The notes under the pieces are model-generated. The model had not been told where the DNA came from. It did not search any database and saw nothing but the letters and a program-made list of their open reading frames with translations. The position numbers and the translations under genes are program-made. Source: Lentisphaeria bacterium (GTDB taxonomy: Bacteria > Verrucomicrobiota > Lentisphaeria > Oligosphaerales > Lenti-02). Taken from it: a stretch of DNA of 5,672 nucleotides. The DNA is taken from contig JAGLDW010000877.1 of assembly GCA_023145395.1 (NCBI GenBank), forward strand, positions 1-5,672, written 5' to 3'. This document shows, in pieces, positions 1 through 5,625 of the stretch; position 1 is the first letter of the stretch, and each line of letters starts with the position of its first letter.

Positions 1-1
1 C

Positions 2-79
2 TGTCCTTCCTGGCACCCAGGCAGAGGCAAAGACCGCTGGATCTTCTGCGACGAGATCCTCGTCAATCCACAACGCTGA
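2..79 (+). CDS. Partial CDS, C-terminal end of a protein, possibly a jelly-roll domain
   Basis: The frame starting at base 2 is open from the window edge to a TGA at 77-79 and gives 25 residues ending in DRWIFCDEILVNPQR. The other two forward frames give Arg/Pro/Thr-rich translations that look non-coding. The segment I-F-C-D-E-I-L-V matches the last strands of the two jelly-roll domains of the hydrolase at 3916-5619 (Y-C-I-D-Q-I-Q-L and F-Y-A-D-T-I-R-V): aromatic and hydrophobic residues, then D-x-I-x-[LV]. Such an edge strand is common at the end of carbohydrate-binding-like beta-sandwich domains. I infer the tail of a larger protein, possibly secreted, that begins outside the window. The piece is too short to assign a family, and a chance open frame cannot be excluded. 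Confidence 0.4.
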   Translation, partial: CPSWHPGRGKDRWIFCDEILVNPQR

Positions 80-205
80 CGCACCACACCACCGCCCCTC
101 CCGCACAAGGCGCGGTTCGCCAGTAGGCCGCACGGCCCCTCCGCGCGGCGCGCATTCCGGACAGCATCTACGGAACTGACATGCGCCCCCTCTGAAACAC
201 TCCAC

Positions 206-233
206 TTGACAATCAGGCAAGGCGTATTACCCT
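206..233 (+). promoter_or_regulatory. Putative sigma-70-type promoter of the toxin-antitoxin operon
   Basis: A perfect TTGACA (-35) at 206-211 is followed after 16 bases by TACCCT at 228-233, which keeps the key first T, second A and last T of a -10 box. The antitoxin start lies about 35 bases further on. The -10 box coincides with the left arm of the inverted repeat at 228-248, the arrangement expected for an autoregulated toxin-antitoxin promoter. The -35 is strong and the -10 is weak. Confidence 0.5.
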
Positions 234-248
234 TTTGGCACAAGGGTA
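228..248. promoter_or_regulatory. Inverted-repeat operator candidate in front of the antitoxin gene
   Basis: TACCCTT at 228-234 is the exact reverse complement of AAGGGTA at 242-248. The centre is position 238, and 236-237 also pair with 239-240. The site overlaps the putative -10 box and lies 18 bases upstream of the antitoxin start at 267. Ribbon-helix-helix antitoxins usually bind such dyads as dimers or in complex with the toxin to repress their own operon, so I infer an autoregulatory operator. Confidence 0.5.
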
Positions 249-266
249 TTCACAAGGATGATCGGC

Positions 267-503
267 ATGACGACAATCTCTCTCAAAATATCACAAGCGT
301 TGGATCAGCGGTTGCGACACGTTGCCAGGCAGCGGCACACATCTCGCTCAGCCATTCTGCGGGAAGCCGCTGAACGGTATGTGGTTGAATCTGTCGAATC
401 CCCCGAATCATGCCTGGCACTCTCGGCAGATCTTATTGGTTGTGTCGATGGGCCTGAGGACCTCTCCCACAACAAAGCCCACCTTCGGGGATTCGGCCAA
501 TGA
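267..503 (+). CDS. Ribbon-helix-helix (CopG/Arc-type) antitoxin of a VapBC-like pair
   Basis: This 78-residue protein probably neutralises the PIN ribonuclease encoded immediately downstream and represses their shared promoter. The N-terminus is a typical ribbon-helix-helix: a strand at residues 2-8 (TTISLKI) that would enter the DNA major groove, helix A around 10-23, a turn, and helix B at about 26-39 (SRSAILREAAERYV). The tail (55-78, containing DLIGCVDGPEDLS and ending GFGQ) resembles toxin-wrapping tails of RHH antitoxins paired with PIN toxins. I chose the ATG at 267 over the in-frame ATG at 258 because AAGGA at 254-258 then sits 8 bases upstream; with a start at 258 the Shine-Dalgarno would overlap the start codon. 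The stop overlaps the toxin start (ATGA, 500-503), implying translational coupling. The family is clear; the toxin partner is inferred from position. By convention it would be called vapB. Confidence 0.9.
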   Translation: MTTISLKISQALDQRLRHVARQRHTSRSAILREAAERYVVESVESPESCLALSADLIGCVDGPEDLSHNKAHLRGFGQ

Positions 504-919
504 TGCAGCATACGCTGATGGACACAGGCCCATTGGTTGCCTGCATCAACCGTCGGGACAAACACCATCTGTGGGCGCGAGACTTGCTTGGCCAATTGTG
601 TCCCCCTATCCTCACATGTGATGCTGTGTTGGCGGAAGCGTGTTTCCTGTTGCGGGGAATGCATGGCGGCAACGCCGCTCTGTTGGAGTTGGTTCGACGT
701 GGGGTCCTCCAACCAGAGTTTCACCTGATTGAGCACGTGTCGTCCGTCGCCACGCTCATGGACAAGTATGCAAATGTGCCAATGGCACTTGCCGATGCCT
801 GCTTGGTGAGGATGTCGGAGATCTACGACAACTCCCGCGTCATCACCCTGGACAGCGACTTCCACGTCTATCGCCGAAACGGTCGTCAAGCCATTCCTCT
901 CTGCATGCCCCCACAGTGA
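500..919 (+). CDS. vapC: PIN-domain ribonuclease toxin (VapC family)
   Basis: A 139-residue single PIN domain, the usual VapC length. VapC toxins are Mg2+-dependent endoribonucleases that cut tRNA or rRNA and stop translation when free of antitoxin. The conserved acidic residues are present: D8 in MDTGPLVA, E46 in LAEACFLL, D99 in LADACLVRM, and D118/D120 in ITLDSDFHVY, so the active site looks intact. The start at 500 overlaps the antitoxin stop by 4 bp; GGGGA at 487-491 gives a Shine-Dalgarno with 8-base spacing. The next codon is also ATG, so a start at 503 is possible. G+C is lower here than in hisD (101/180 in 481-660 against 120/180 in 1981-2160, hand counts), consistent with horizontal arrival of the module. 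The RNA target cannot be read from the sequence. Confidence 0.92.
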   Translation: MMQHTLMDTGPLVACINRRDKHHLWARDLLGQLCPPILTCDAVLAEACFLLRGMHGGNAALLELVRRGVLQPEFHLIEHVSSVATLMDKYANVPMALADACLVRMSEIYDNSRVITLDSDFHVYRRNGRQAIPLCMPPQ

Positions 920-982
920 AGAAAATGCGGTCCAGTCCTGGAAGCGCCCCAAAAAAACGGGCATGGCTCTCCCCTCCACGCA

Positions 983-991
983 TGCTATAGT
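983..991 (+). promoter_or_regulatory. Putative extended -10 promoter for the 98-aa gene and hisD
   Basis: TGC at 983-985 followed directly by TATAGT at 986-991 fits an extended -10 element (TGnTATAAT type, five of six in the hexamer). No good -35 lies 17 bases upstream, which extended -10 promoters tolerate. Transcription would start near 998, about 40 bases before the ATG at 1041, and no other promoter is evident between the toxin stop and that ATG. GCACGT (995-1000) and ACGTGC (1007-1012) form a 6-bp inverted repeat at the expected start site, possibly a regulator site. Confidence 0.4.
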
Positions 992-1040
992 TGCGCACGT
1001 CACGACACGTGCTCGCCCCCAACTGCGAAAGACAAGCGGA

Positions 1041-1337
1041 ATGCCTAGCTTCGACTACCTGGAAGGAAAGAAATTCTGCGTGGTGTTCATCCAGGTGGTG
1101 GATCCAGAGACGCAGAAAGTCCGCCTGCACTGCTTCCGCGGGCGAGCCAGCATCGAACGTGGACGAGTCAACGTGGTGGACGAGGACAACGCCGTCTTCA
1201 CCATCCCCGGATCCGCACTCAACGGAATCATGCCCAGCGATGACACCGAGTTGCTCAAGGGCTCGGAATACTTCTGCCTCGTCAAAACCGACGAGAATAT
1301 CGATTTTGTGACCAGAGACTCAGACGAAAAGGAATGA
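1041..1337 (+). CDS. Small acidic beta-rich protein of unknown function, upstream of hisD
   Basis: I do not recognise this 98-residue protein. It has no signal peptide, membrane segment or Cys/His metal motif, so it is probably cytoplasmic. Alternating hydrophobic stretches suggest a small beta-barrel or sandwich: residues 11-20 (KFCVVFIQVV), 26-32 (KVRLHCF), 42-46, 50-55 (NAVFTI), 76-82 (EYFCLVK) and 87-90. The tail (D93-E98) is strongly charged. An upstream in-frame ATG at 963 would add 26 Arg- and Thr-containing residues unlike the rest and would lie upstream of the TATAGT at 986-991, so I prefer 1041. The Shine-Dalgarno there is weak (GAAAGA at 1027-1032). The stop at 1335-1337 lies 2 bases before the preferred hisD start, so the two are almost certainly cotranscribed and perhaps coupled. 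A role linked to histidine synthesis is possible but rests on position alone. Confidence 0.75.
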   Translation: MPSFDYLEGKKFCVVFIQVVDPETQKVRLHCFRGRASIERGRVNVVDEDNAVFTIPGSALNGIMPSDDTELLKGSEYFCLVKTDENIDFVTRDSDEKE

Positions 1338-1339
1338 CC

Positions 1340-2629
1340 ATGCGAATCCTGCGCGCGGCCGACCCCGATTTTGAACAACAGCTTGCGCCCCTGCTCAACC
1401 GGACAGCCTTCGACCCGGAGATTGAGCGGGCAGTGGCGGAGATCCTGCAGGGAGTCCGTCAGCGGGGCGACAAGGCGCTTGTCGAGTACGCACACACCTT
1501 CGACAACGCCACGCTGACCCCCGGCGAATTTCGGGTTCCCCAGGATGTCATCGACGCGGCCGGCGACACGCTGGACGAACGAACGCGGAAGGCAATTCAG
1601 CGTGCCTGCAAGCAAGTCAAGGACTTCTCCGCCCAACGACTCCCCTCCCCCTGGTCCTACTCGCCCCGACCCGGAGTCGTCTCTGGCGAACGCTTCGCTC
1701 CGCTCGATCGCGTCGGCTGCTATGTGCCGGGAGGAACCGCACCGCTCATCTCCACTGTTCTGCACACGGCCGCCATCGCCGCCATTGCTGGAGTCGCCGA
1801 AATCGCCATCGTGACGCCCCCCGGCCGAGACGGCACAATCAACCCCGCCATTCTCTATGCGGCCAAGGTCGCAGGCGCCACGGAGGTCTATCGCCTGGGC
1901 GGTGTCTACGCCATCGCCGCGCTCGCCTTCGGAACGGAGACAGTGCGCCGGGTCGAAAAGATCGTCGGTCCCGGCAACGCCTATGTCACCGCGGCCAAAC
2001 GCCAGGTGTACGGCTACGTCGCGCTCGACCTGGTCGCCGGCCCCTCCGAAATCATGGTCATCGCCGATGACACGGCCAATCCGCGCTTCATCGCCGCCGA
2101 CATGCTGTCGCAGGCCGAGCACGGTTCCGGTCGCGAGCAGGCAGTGTTCGTCACCACCGCTCCCGAGCTTATTCCCGCCGTCCAGAGGGAGTTGGAGACC
2201 CAGAGCGCGCTTCTCAGCCGTGCGGATTGCGTACGCAGCGTCCTGGACAATGGAGTGTTCCTCATCGAGGCCACCGATCTGGAACAAGCCGCCGAACTGG
2301 CCAGCGCCTACGCCCCCGAGCATCTTGAAATCATGACTCGCCAGCCTGAATCTGTCGCTGAGAACGTAACGGCGGCGGGAGCAATCTTCCTCGGAGACTG
2401 GACTCCCGAACCCATTGGGGACTTTGTCGCGGGCCCCAGCCACGTGCTGCCCACGGGCGGTGCGGGACGCTACTTCAGCGGACTCACGGTGGAGCAGTTT
2501 TTCCGTCGCATGAGCGTGATCCAATACCAGGAGAATGCGTTGAGAGAGGAAGCGGAGTTCGTCGAAACCTTCGCCGCAAATGAAGGACTCGACGCCCACG
2601 GACGCAGCTGCTCGATCCGCACCAAGTAA
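1340..2629 (+). CDS. hisD: Histidinol dehydrogenase
   Basis: HisD catalyses the last two steps of histidine biosynthesis, oxidising L-histidinol through histidinal to L-histidine with two NAD+ and a zinc ion, in the cytoplasm. Numbered from the ATG at 1340 (429 residues; the E. coli enzyme has 434), the landmarks are DRVGCYVPGG (about 123-132), IVGPGNAYVTAAKR (about 208-221), DLVAGPSEI and SQAEHG. Zinc ligands Q258, H261, D361 and H420 and the catalytic pair E327-H328 in APEHLE fall within one residue of the E. coli numbering, so the enzyme should be active. An ATG at 1334 is in frame and overlaps the previous stop, but AGGA at 1330-1333 abuts it; the ATG at 1340 has a 6-base spacing and is preferred. 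No other his gene follows: downstream is a repeat-filled gap and the convergent tlyA, so the histidine pathway is dispersed in this genome. Confidence 0.98.
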   Translation: MRILRAADPDFEQQLAPLLNRTAFDPEIERAVAEILQGVRQRGDKALVEYAHTFDNATLTPGEFRVPQDVIDAAGDTLDERTRKAIQRACKQVKDFSAQRLPSPWSYSPRPGVVSGERFAPLDRVGCYVPGGTAPLISTVLHTAAIAAIAGVAEIAIVTPPGRDGTINPAILYAAKVAGATEVYRLGGVYAIAALAFGTETVRRVEKIVGPGNAYVTAAKRQVYGYVALDLVAGPSEIMVIADDTANPRFIAADMLSQAEHGSGREQAVFVTTAPELIPAVQRELETQSALLSRADCVRSVLDNGVFLIEATDLEQAAELASAYAPEHLEIMTRQPESVAENVTAAGAIFLGDWTPEPIGDFVAGPSHVLPTGGAGRYFSGLTVEQFFRRMSVIQYQENALREEAEFVETFAANEGLDAHGRSCSIRTK

Positions 2630-2676
2630 CTCGACCCTTCAGCGAGACCGCGAGCGTGAGGCCTGAGATTGGCGAT

Positions 2677-2774
2677 CTCCGCAAGTCGTGGAGGGCCGAT
2701 GTCCCCAGCGGCCGTGCCCTGCGAACTCCGCAGGTCGTGGAGGGCCGATGTCCCCAGCGGCCGTGCCCTGCGAA
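2677..2774. repeat. Two tandem 49-bp repeat units rich in short hairpins
   Basis: Unit 1 (2677-2725) and unit 2 (2726-2774) are identical except for one base (A at 2684, G at 2733). The next bases (2775-2785) look like a decayed start of a third unit. Each unit can fold as CTCCGC/GTGGAG (5-nt loop, one G-T pair) followed by GGCCG/CGGCC (10-nt loop). The junction forms a perfect 6-bp stem CCTGCG/CGCAGG around AACTC (2718-2734). GAGAT/ATCTC (2665-2679) adds another small hairpin at the left edge. The block lies between the convergent ends of hisD and tlyA, where it could stop transcription or stabilise mRNA 3' ends, much as REP elements do. It shows no plausible reading frame. Repeat and pairing are seen directly; function is inferred. 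Confidence 0.92.
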
Positions 2775-2791
2775 CAGCGCAAGGCACAGCC

Positions 2792-2830
2792 CGGTCTGGA
2801 GACACTGGTGGTGCGGGGCGTCCCAGACCG
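2792..2830. terminator. Weak terminator-like inverted repeat between hisD and tlyA
   Basis: CGGTCTGG at 2792-2799 is the exact reverse complement of CCAGACCG at 2823-2830, with 23 bases between. A second small hairpin, GCGAG/CTCGC with loop TCAG (2830-2843), covers the tlyA stop codon. Neither is followed by a T-run on either strand, so these are not classic intrinsic terminators. Their place between convergent genes is the only functional hint. Confidence 0.25.
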
Positions 2831-2834
2831 CGAG

Positions 2835-3608
2835 TCAGCTCGCAACGATCGCCCTCGGTTCCGAAGCTCCTGACCCGTTCCGAAACACGGCGACGAACTC
2901 CTGGTTTCCCTTCGGCCCCTTGATCGGCGAGGGGACCACGCCAACACCGCGCCACCCGAGCGTGCTCTCGGCAAACCCGACAATGGTATCCACACAGCGT
3001 TTCCGCACGGCGAGATCGCGCACGACGCCGCCCTTCCCCACTTCCTCTCGACCCGCCTCGAACTGGGGCTTCACCAGCACCATCACCCACGCATCCGGCG
3101 CCAGCAGCGGCACGCAGGGAGGCAATACCTTCGTCAGCGAAATGAACGAGACATCCCCCGTCAGAACCTCGATGGTCTCGGGCACCAGTTCGGGCGTCAG
3201 GTAGCGGGCATTGGTGCGCTCAAGACAAATCACGCGCTCGTCCCGACGCAAACGATAGTGCAACTGCCCGTAGCCCACATCAACGGCATACACGCGCCGC
3301 GCACCATGCTTCAGCAACACCTCCGTGAACCCACCCGTGGACGCCCCAAGATCCAATGCCACCACACCCTCCAGAGGAGGCTGGAACGCCTCGATCGCCG
3401 CCAGCAGCTTGTGGGCGCCACGGCTCACATACTCCCGCCGCCTCATCACGAAGAGCTCCACATCGGGCGCCAGGAGTTGCCCCGCCTTGCGCACCACGCT
3501 GTCCGGCCCGGTGCGCACCTCCCCCGCCAGGATCAGACGCTGGGCCTCGGAACGACTGGAGCACAATCCTCGCTCAGTCACGAGTATGTCAGCACGGATC
3601 TTCTTCAT
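2835..3608 (-). CDS. tlyA: TlyA family rRNA 2'-O-methyltransferase (S4 + FtsJ-like domains)
   Basis: TlyA enzymes transfer a methyl group from S-adenosylmethionine to the ribose 2'-O of cytidines in rRNA (C1409 of 16S and, in some types, C1920 of 23S, E. coli numbering); in mycobacteria their loss gives capreomycin resistance. The 257-residue length is typical. Residues 3-55 form an S4 RNA-binding domain (RADILVTERGL, then SRSEAQRLILAGEV). A linker R58-E-Y-V61 corresponds to the mycobacterial RxWV motif, with Tyr for Trp. Then come SRGAHKL, SAM motif I DLGASTGGFT (86-95), DVSFISL, LVKPQFE and PIKGPKGNQEF. The catalytic tetrad appears complete as K67, D152, K180 and E237, close to the M. tuberculosis positions. 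The gene converges with hisD and diverges from the hydrolase gene. No strong Shine-Dalgarno precedes the ATG (3606-3608), but no better start exists. Rare TlyA proteins are also described as haemolysins, a secondary label I do not favour. Confidence 0.96.
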   Translation of the reverse strand: MKKIRADILVTERGLCSSRSEAQRLILAGEVRTGPDSVVRKAGQLLAPDVELFVMRRREYVSRGAHKLLAAIEAFQPPLEGVVALDLGASTGGFTEVLLKHGARRVYAVDVGYGQLHYRLRRDERVICLERTNARYLTPELVPETIEVLTGDVSFISLTKVLPPCVPLLAPDAWVMVLVKPQFEAGREEVGKGGVVRDLAVRKRCVDTIVGFAESTLGWRGVGVVPSPIKGPKGNQEFVAVFRNGSGASEPRAIVAS

Positions 3609-3763
3609 GGCAGTTCAGTTCCAAACGGTTCGGCAAGATGGCAAGGGCATCACTCGGCTAGCGATCAATTGCGGAGTCGCTACAGTAGCCATGCACGTCC
3701 ATTCACGCCAGTACCGAGAGCAAACAGAGAGGGAACCGATCCGTTACGGAGGCCCCCAATGTG

Positions 3764-3811
3764 GGGACAAGGTTCGGGACAAGGATCGGGACAAGGGTCG
3801 GGACGAGGTAC
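3764..3811. repeat. Four tandem 12-bp repeats, consensus GGGACAAGGNTC
   Basis: The copies are at 3764-3775 (GGGACAAGGTTC), 3776-3787 (GGGACAAGGATC), 3788-3799 (GGGACAAGGGTC) and a decayed fourth at 3800-3811 (GGGACGAGGTAC). The first three differ only at position 10. The period is a multiple of three, so changes in copy number would not shift a reading frame, but no credible gene crosses it. It lies 104 bases upstream of the hydrolase start and could be a regulator-binding array or a slippage-prone simple repeat. Confidence 0.9.
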
Positions 3812-3905
3812 CACCACACAAACACGAGTGCCGTTGCAGAGAGGTTCCCTGGCAGTTAGACAAGAACACGTACAGTTACTTTTGACGGAAACATCACCCC
3901 TACCC

Positions 3906-3910
3906 AGGAG
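3906..3910 (+). promoter_or_regulatory. Ribosome binding site of the hydrolase gene
   Basis: AGGAG at 3906-3910 stands 5 bases before the ATG at 3916. It is the strongest Shine-Dalgarno in the window and fixes the start of the secreted hydrolase, whose signal peptide begins at that codon. Confidence 0.85.
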
Positions 3911-3915
3911 AAACC

Positions 3916-5619
3916 ATGAGACTTTTTCTTGTTACTGTCTTGCTCGTCTGCACATCCATCTGGGCGTTGGAACCCGTGGTGCTCGACGATTGTGAAGATC
4001 TGGGCGGCTGGACGGTCTCGCGCAAACCAGCCACGTTCAGCCGCGCGCCGGATGCGGCCCAAGGCGATGGGGCAATCCTAGTCACCATGCCCGGCAATGT
4101 CCAGCACACCCTCGCCAAAAGCTACGTTTCGGGCAGCGCCGCATGGGATGCCTACGAAGGCTTCTCCTTCTGGGTCAAGGGCGATGGCTCCGACCAGTAC
4201 GGGAGTCTGGCGCTCCGCGGCCGCTACCCCTTCGTGGTCTTCTTCGAACTAAAGACCACAAAATGGCACAAGCTCACCTTCCATTGGAGAGACTTGGCGC
4301 CCGAATCGCAGGCGGACCCCATCGGCTCCTTCGGCGCCGTGCCGCCCAGCGGCATCATCAGGATCCGCATCGGCACCCGCTGGACTATTGGGCACAACAA
4401 CGCCAAGGTCCCCAAGCACAGCTACTGCATCGACCAGATCCAGCTGGAACCAACCGTCCCAGCACCCGCCAAACCGCCCACGCCCCGCGCCTTCTCCGAA
4501 GTGCTCGCCAAGCTCAAGCGAAAAGAACCCGTGCGCATCCAATGCATGGGCGACAGCATCACGGCCGGAACCGGACTCGCCAACCGAGATGCCGAACGCT
4601 ACGCGACGCGCACCCAGGAGATCCTCCGCGCCTGGCTTGGCTACGACGACATCACCTGCTACAGCCGTGCAGTCGGGGGCGCCAAGGTCAACGACGGACG
4701 CGCTTGGATCCCCAGAGACTTCCGCGACGAGGCGCCCGATCTAGTGACCATCTGGTACGGCTACAACGACAAGAGCGGCGCCCATACGGCCGACTACTTC
4801 AAACGGTCCCTGAACGACTACATCGACCGCGTCTGCCACGCAACGGGAGGAAAGACCGCCTTTCTGCTCTTCGCCACCGGGCCGGGATGCGGACCACGCT
4901 TCACCATGCTCGACGATTTTGCCCAGGCCGTGCGGGAGATCACGGACGAACGCGGACTCGGACTCTTCGACGTCAACAGGGAACTCAAAACCATCGGCCG
5001 GAAAAACATGCCGGACTACTTCGGCGACATGGCCCACCCAAACAAGAAGGGACACCTCCTCATAGCCAACCGCCTCTGCGATTTCCTCGTGGCCAGCGCA
5101 GGCATCGACACGCCAAAACCAAAACCACCCAAGAAACCCGTCGTCAAACCCGGACAAGCCAATTTCTGGGATTTTGAAGAAGGCACGGAAGGCTGGATCA
5201 TCGACACGAAGGAGATCTCTCTGGTCGAGAACCGGGCAAGCTCCGGCCTCAAGAGCCTCAAGTTCGACATGCCCACCGCCACCGCCGACCACCGGCACGC
5301 ATATTCGCCCCACTTCCCCGTGCTACCCGGCCAAGTCTACCGCATCGAGGCAGACACCTTCCTGGAGACAGCCTTGAAGGGAGGCGGACGCTATGGCATA
5401 TACGTCACGGCCTACCATCAGGCGAATGGCGAGGGCACGAACCAAGTGCTCCAAGTGCGCGGAGTCGGCTACGCGACCAAGCTATGGGAACACTGGCGCG
5501 GCACAATCGAAATCCCTACAGGCATGCTCTCCGCCCGCATCATGATCTGGTGCCACAGGGATGCCACCGCAACCTTCTACGCCGACACCATCCGTGTCAC
5601 TCCCCTCAAGCCGGAATAG
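3916..5619 (+). CDS. Secreted SGNH/GDSL-type hydrolase flanked by two carbohydrate-binding-like domains
   Basis: A 567-residue exported protein, probably an esterase that removes acyl groups from an extracellular polysaccharide or glycan. Residues 1-17 are a short signal peptide, likely cut after SIWA. Residues 18-179 look like a jelly-roll domain of the CBM11/CIA30 kind (VVLDDCEDLGGW, FSFWVKGDGS, KWHKLTFHW, ending YCIDQIQLEP). A Pro-rich linker (180-190) leads to an SGNH hydrolase at about 205-395: block I GDSITAG with nucleophile S214, block II G254/G255, block III GYND with N284, block V DMAHPN with D371 and H374. The catalytic set is therefore complete. A Pro/Lys linker (399-413) precedes a second jelly-roll domain (415-564), CBM4/9-like, starting NFWDFEEGTEGW and ending FYADTIRV. 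No membrane anchor, LPxTG or type IX sorting tail is visible. The catalytic fold is certain; sugar binding and the ester substrate are inferred. Acetyl-xylan, pectin or sulfated-glycan side groups cannot be distinguished. Confidence 0.93.
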   Translation: MRLFLVTVLLVCTSIWALEPVVLDDCEDLGGWTVSRKPATFSRAPDAAQGDGAILVTMPGNVQHTLAKSYVSGSAAWDAYEGFSFWVKGDGSDQYGSLALRGRYPFVVFFELKTTKWHKLTFHWRDLAPESQADPIGSFGAVPPSGIIRIRIGTRWTIGHNNAKVPKHSYCIDQIQLEPTVPAPAKPPTPRAFSEVLAKLKRKEPVRIQCMGDSITAGTGLANRDAERYATRTQEILRAWLGYDDITCYSRAVGGAKVNDGRAWIPRDFRDEAPDLVTIWYGYNDKSGAHTADYFKRSLNDYIDRVCHATGGKTAFLLFATGPGCGPRFTMLDDFAQAVREITDERGLGLFDVNRELKTIGRKNMPDYFGDMAHPNKKGHLLIANRLCDFLVASAGIDTPKPKPPKKPVVKPGQANFWDFEEGTEGWIIDTKEISLVENRASSGLKSLKFDMPTATADHRHAYSPHFPVLPGQVYRIEADTFLETALKGGGRYGIYVTAYHQANGEGTNQVLQVRGVGYATKLWEHWRGTIEIPTGMLSARIMIWCHRDATATFYADTIRVTPLKPE

Positions 5620-5625
5620 CTCTCC

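Larger units (their letters stand above)
3609..3915. other. Divergent intergenic region between tlyA and the hydrolase gene
   Basis: This 307-bp gap must hold the promoters of both tlyA (leftward) and the hydrolase gene (rightward). I find no convincing -35/-10 pair for either. Visible structures are: an interrupted dyad GGCTA-GCGA (3656-3664) with TCGC (3677-3680) and TAGCC (3686-3690); an 11-bp palindrome TCCGTTACGGA (3740-3750); CCCC/GGGG around AATGT (3754-3766); and four 12-bp tandem repeats (3764-3811). The stretch 3812-3905 holds nothing I can name apart from short A/T-richer patches such as TTAGACA at 3856-3862. Confidence 0.6.

Noticed and set aside
80..205. Spacer before the toxin-antitoxin promoter checked for tRNA, terminator or small gene
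   Set aside because: It is G+C-rich with several short CG-rich dyads but no cloverleaf, no T-run after a stem and no reading frame with a ribosome binding site.
920..962. Possible terminator after the toxin gene (TCCAG/CTGGA at 931-942, then GCCCC, seven A and CGGGC)
   Set aside because: The first dyad has a 2-base loop and the second a 4-bp stem, and neither is followed by a T-run, so a terminator call is not supported.
1055..2599. A 514-codon open frame on the minus strand across hisD
   Set aside because: It is antisense to hisD, whose catalytic and zinc-binding residues are all intact. The translation is Gly/Asp/Arg-rich with no recognisable motif, as expected for a codon-bias shadow.
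2677..2774. The 49-bp tandem units as a tiny CRISPR array
   Set aside because: There is no separate constant repeat and variable spacer: the entire 49 bp is duplicated with one change, and no cas gene is present.
2470..3090. Open frames on both strands crossing the 49-bp repeats
   Set aside because: The translations are Arg/Pro/Ser-rich, differ on every frame, and cross from repeat into hisD or tlyA antisense. The repeat is better read as non-coding.
3607..3885. A 92-codon open frame filling most of the tlyA/hydrolase gap on the + strand, encoding DKVR-DKDR-DKGR-type repeats
   Set aside because: It continues a longer open frame antisense to tlyA, has only a weak GGA at 3596-3598 ahead of the ATG, starts on the bases of the tlyA start codon and has no protein-like hydrophobic pattern. 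G+C-rich DNA keeps such frames open by chance.
4143..5177. A 344-codon open frame on the + strand inside the hydrolase gene
   Set aside because: It is a frame-shifted shadow of the hydrolase gene, extremely rich in Arg, Pro and His, while the other frame carries a signal peptide and complete SGNH motifs.
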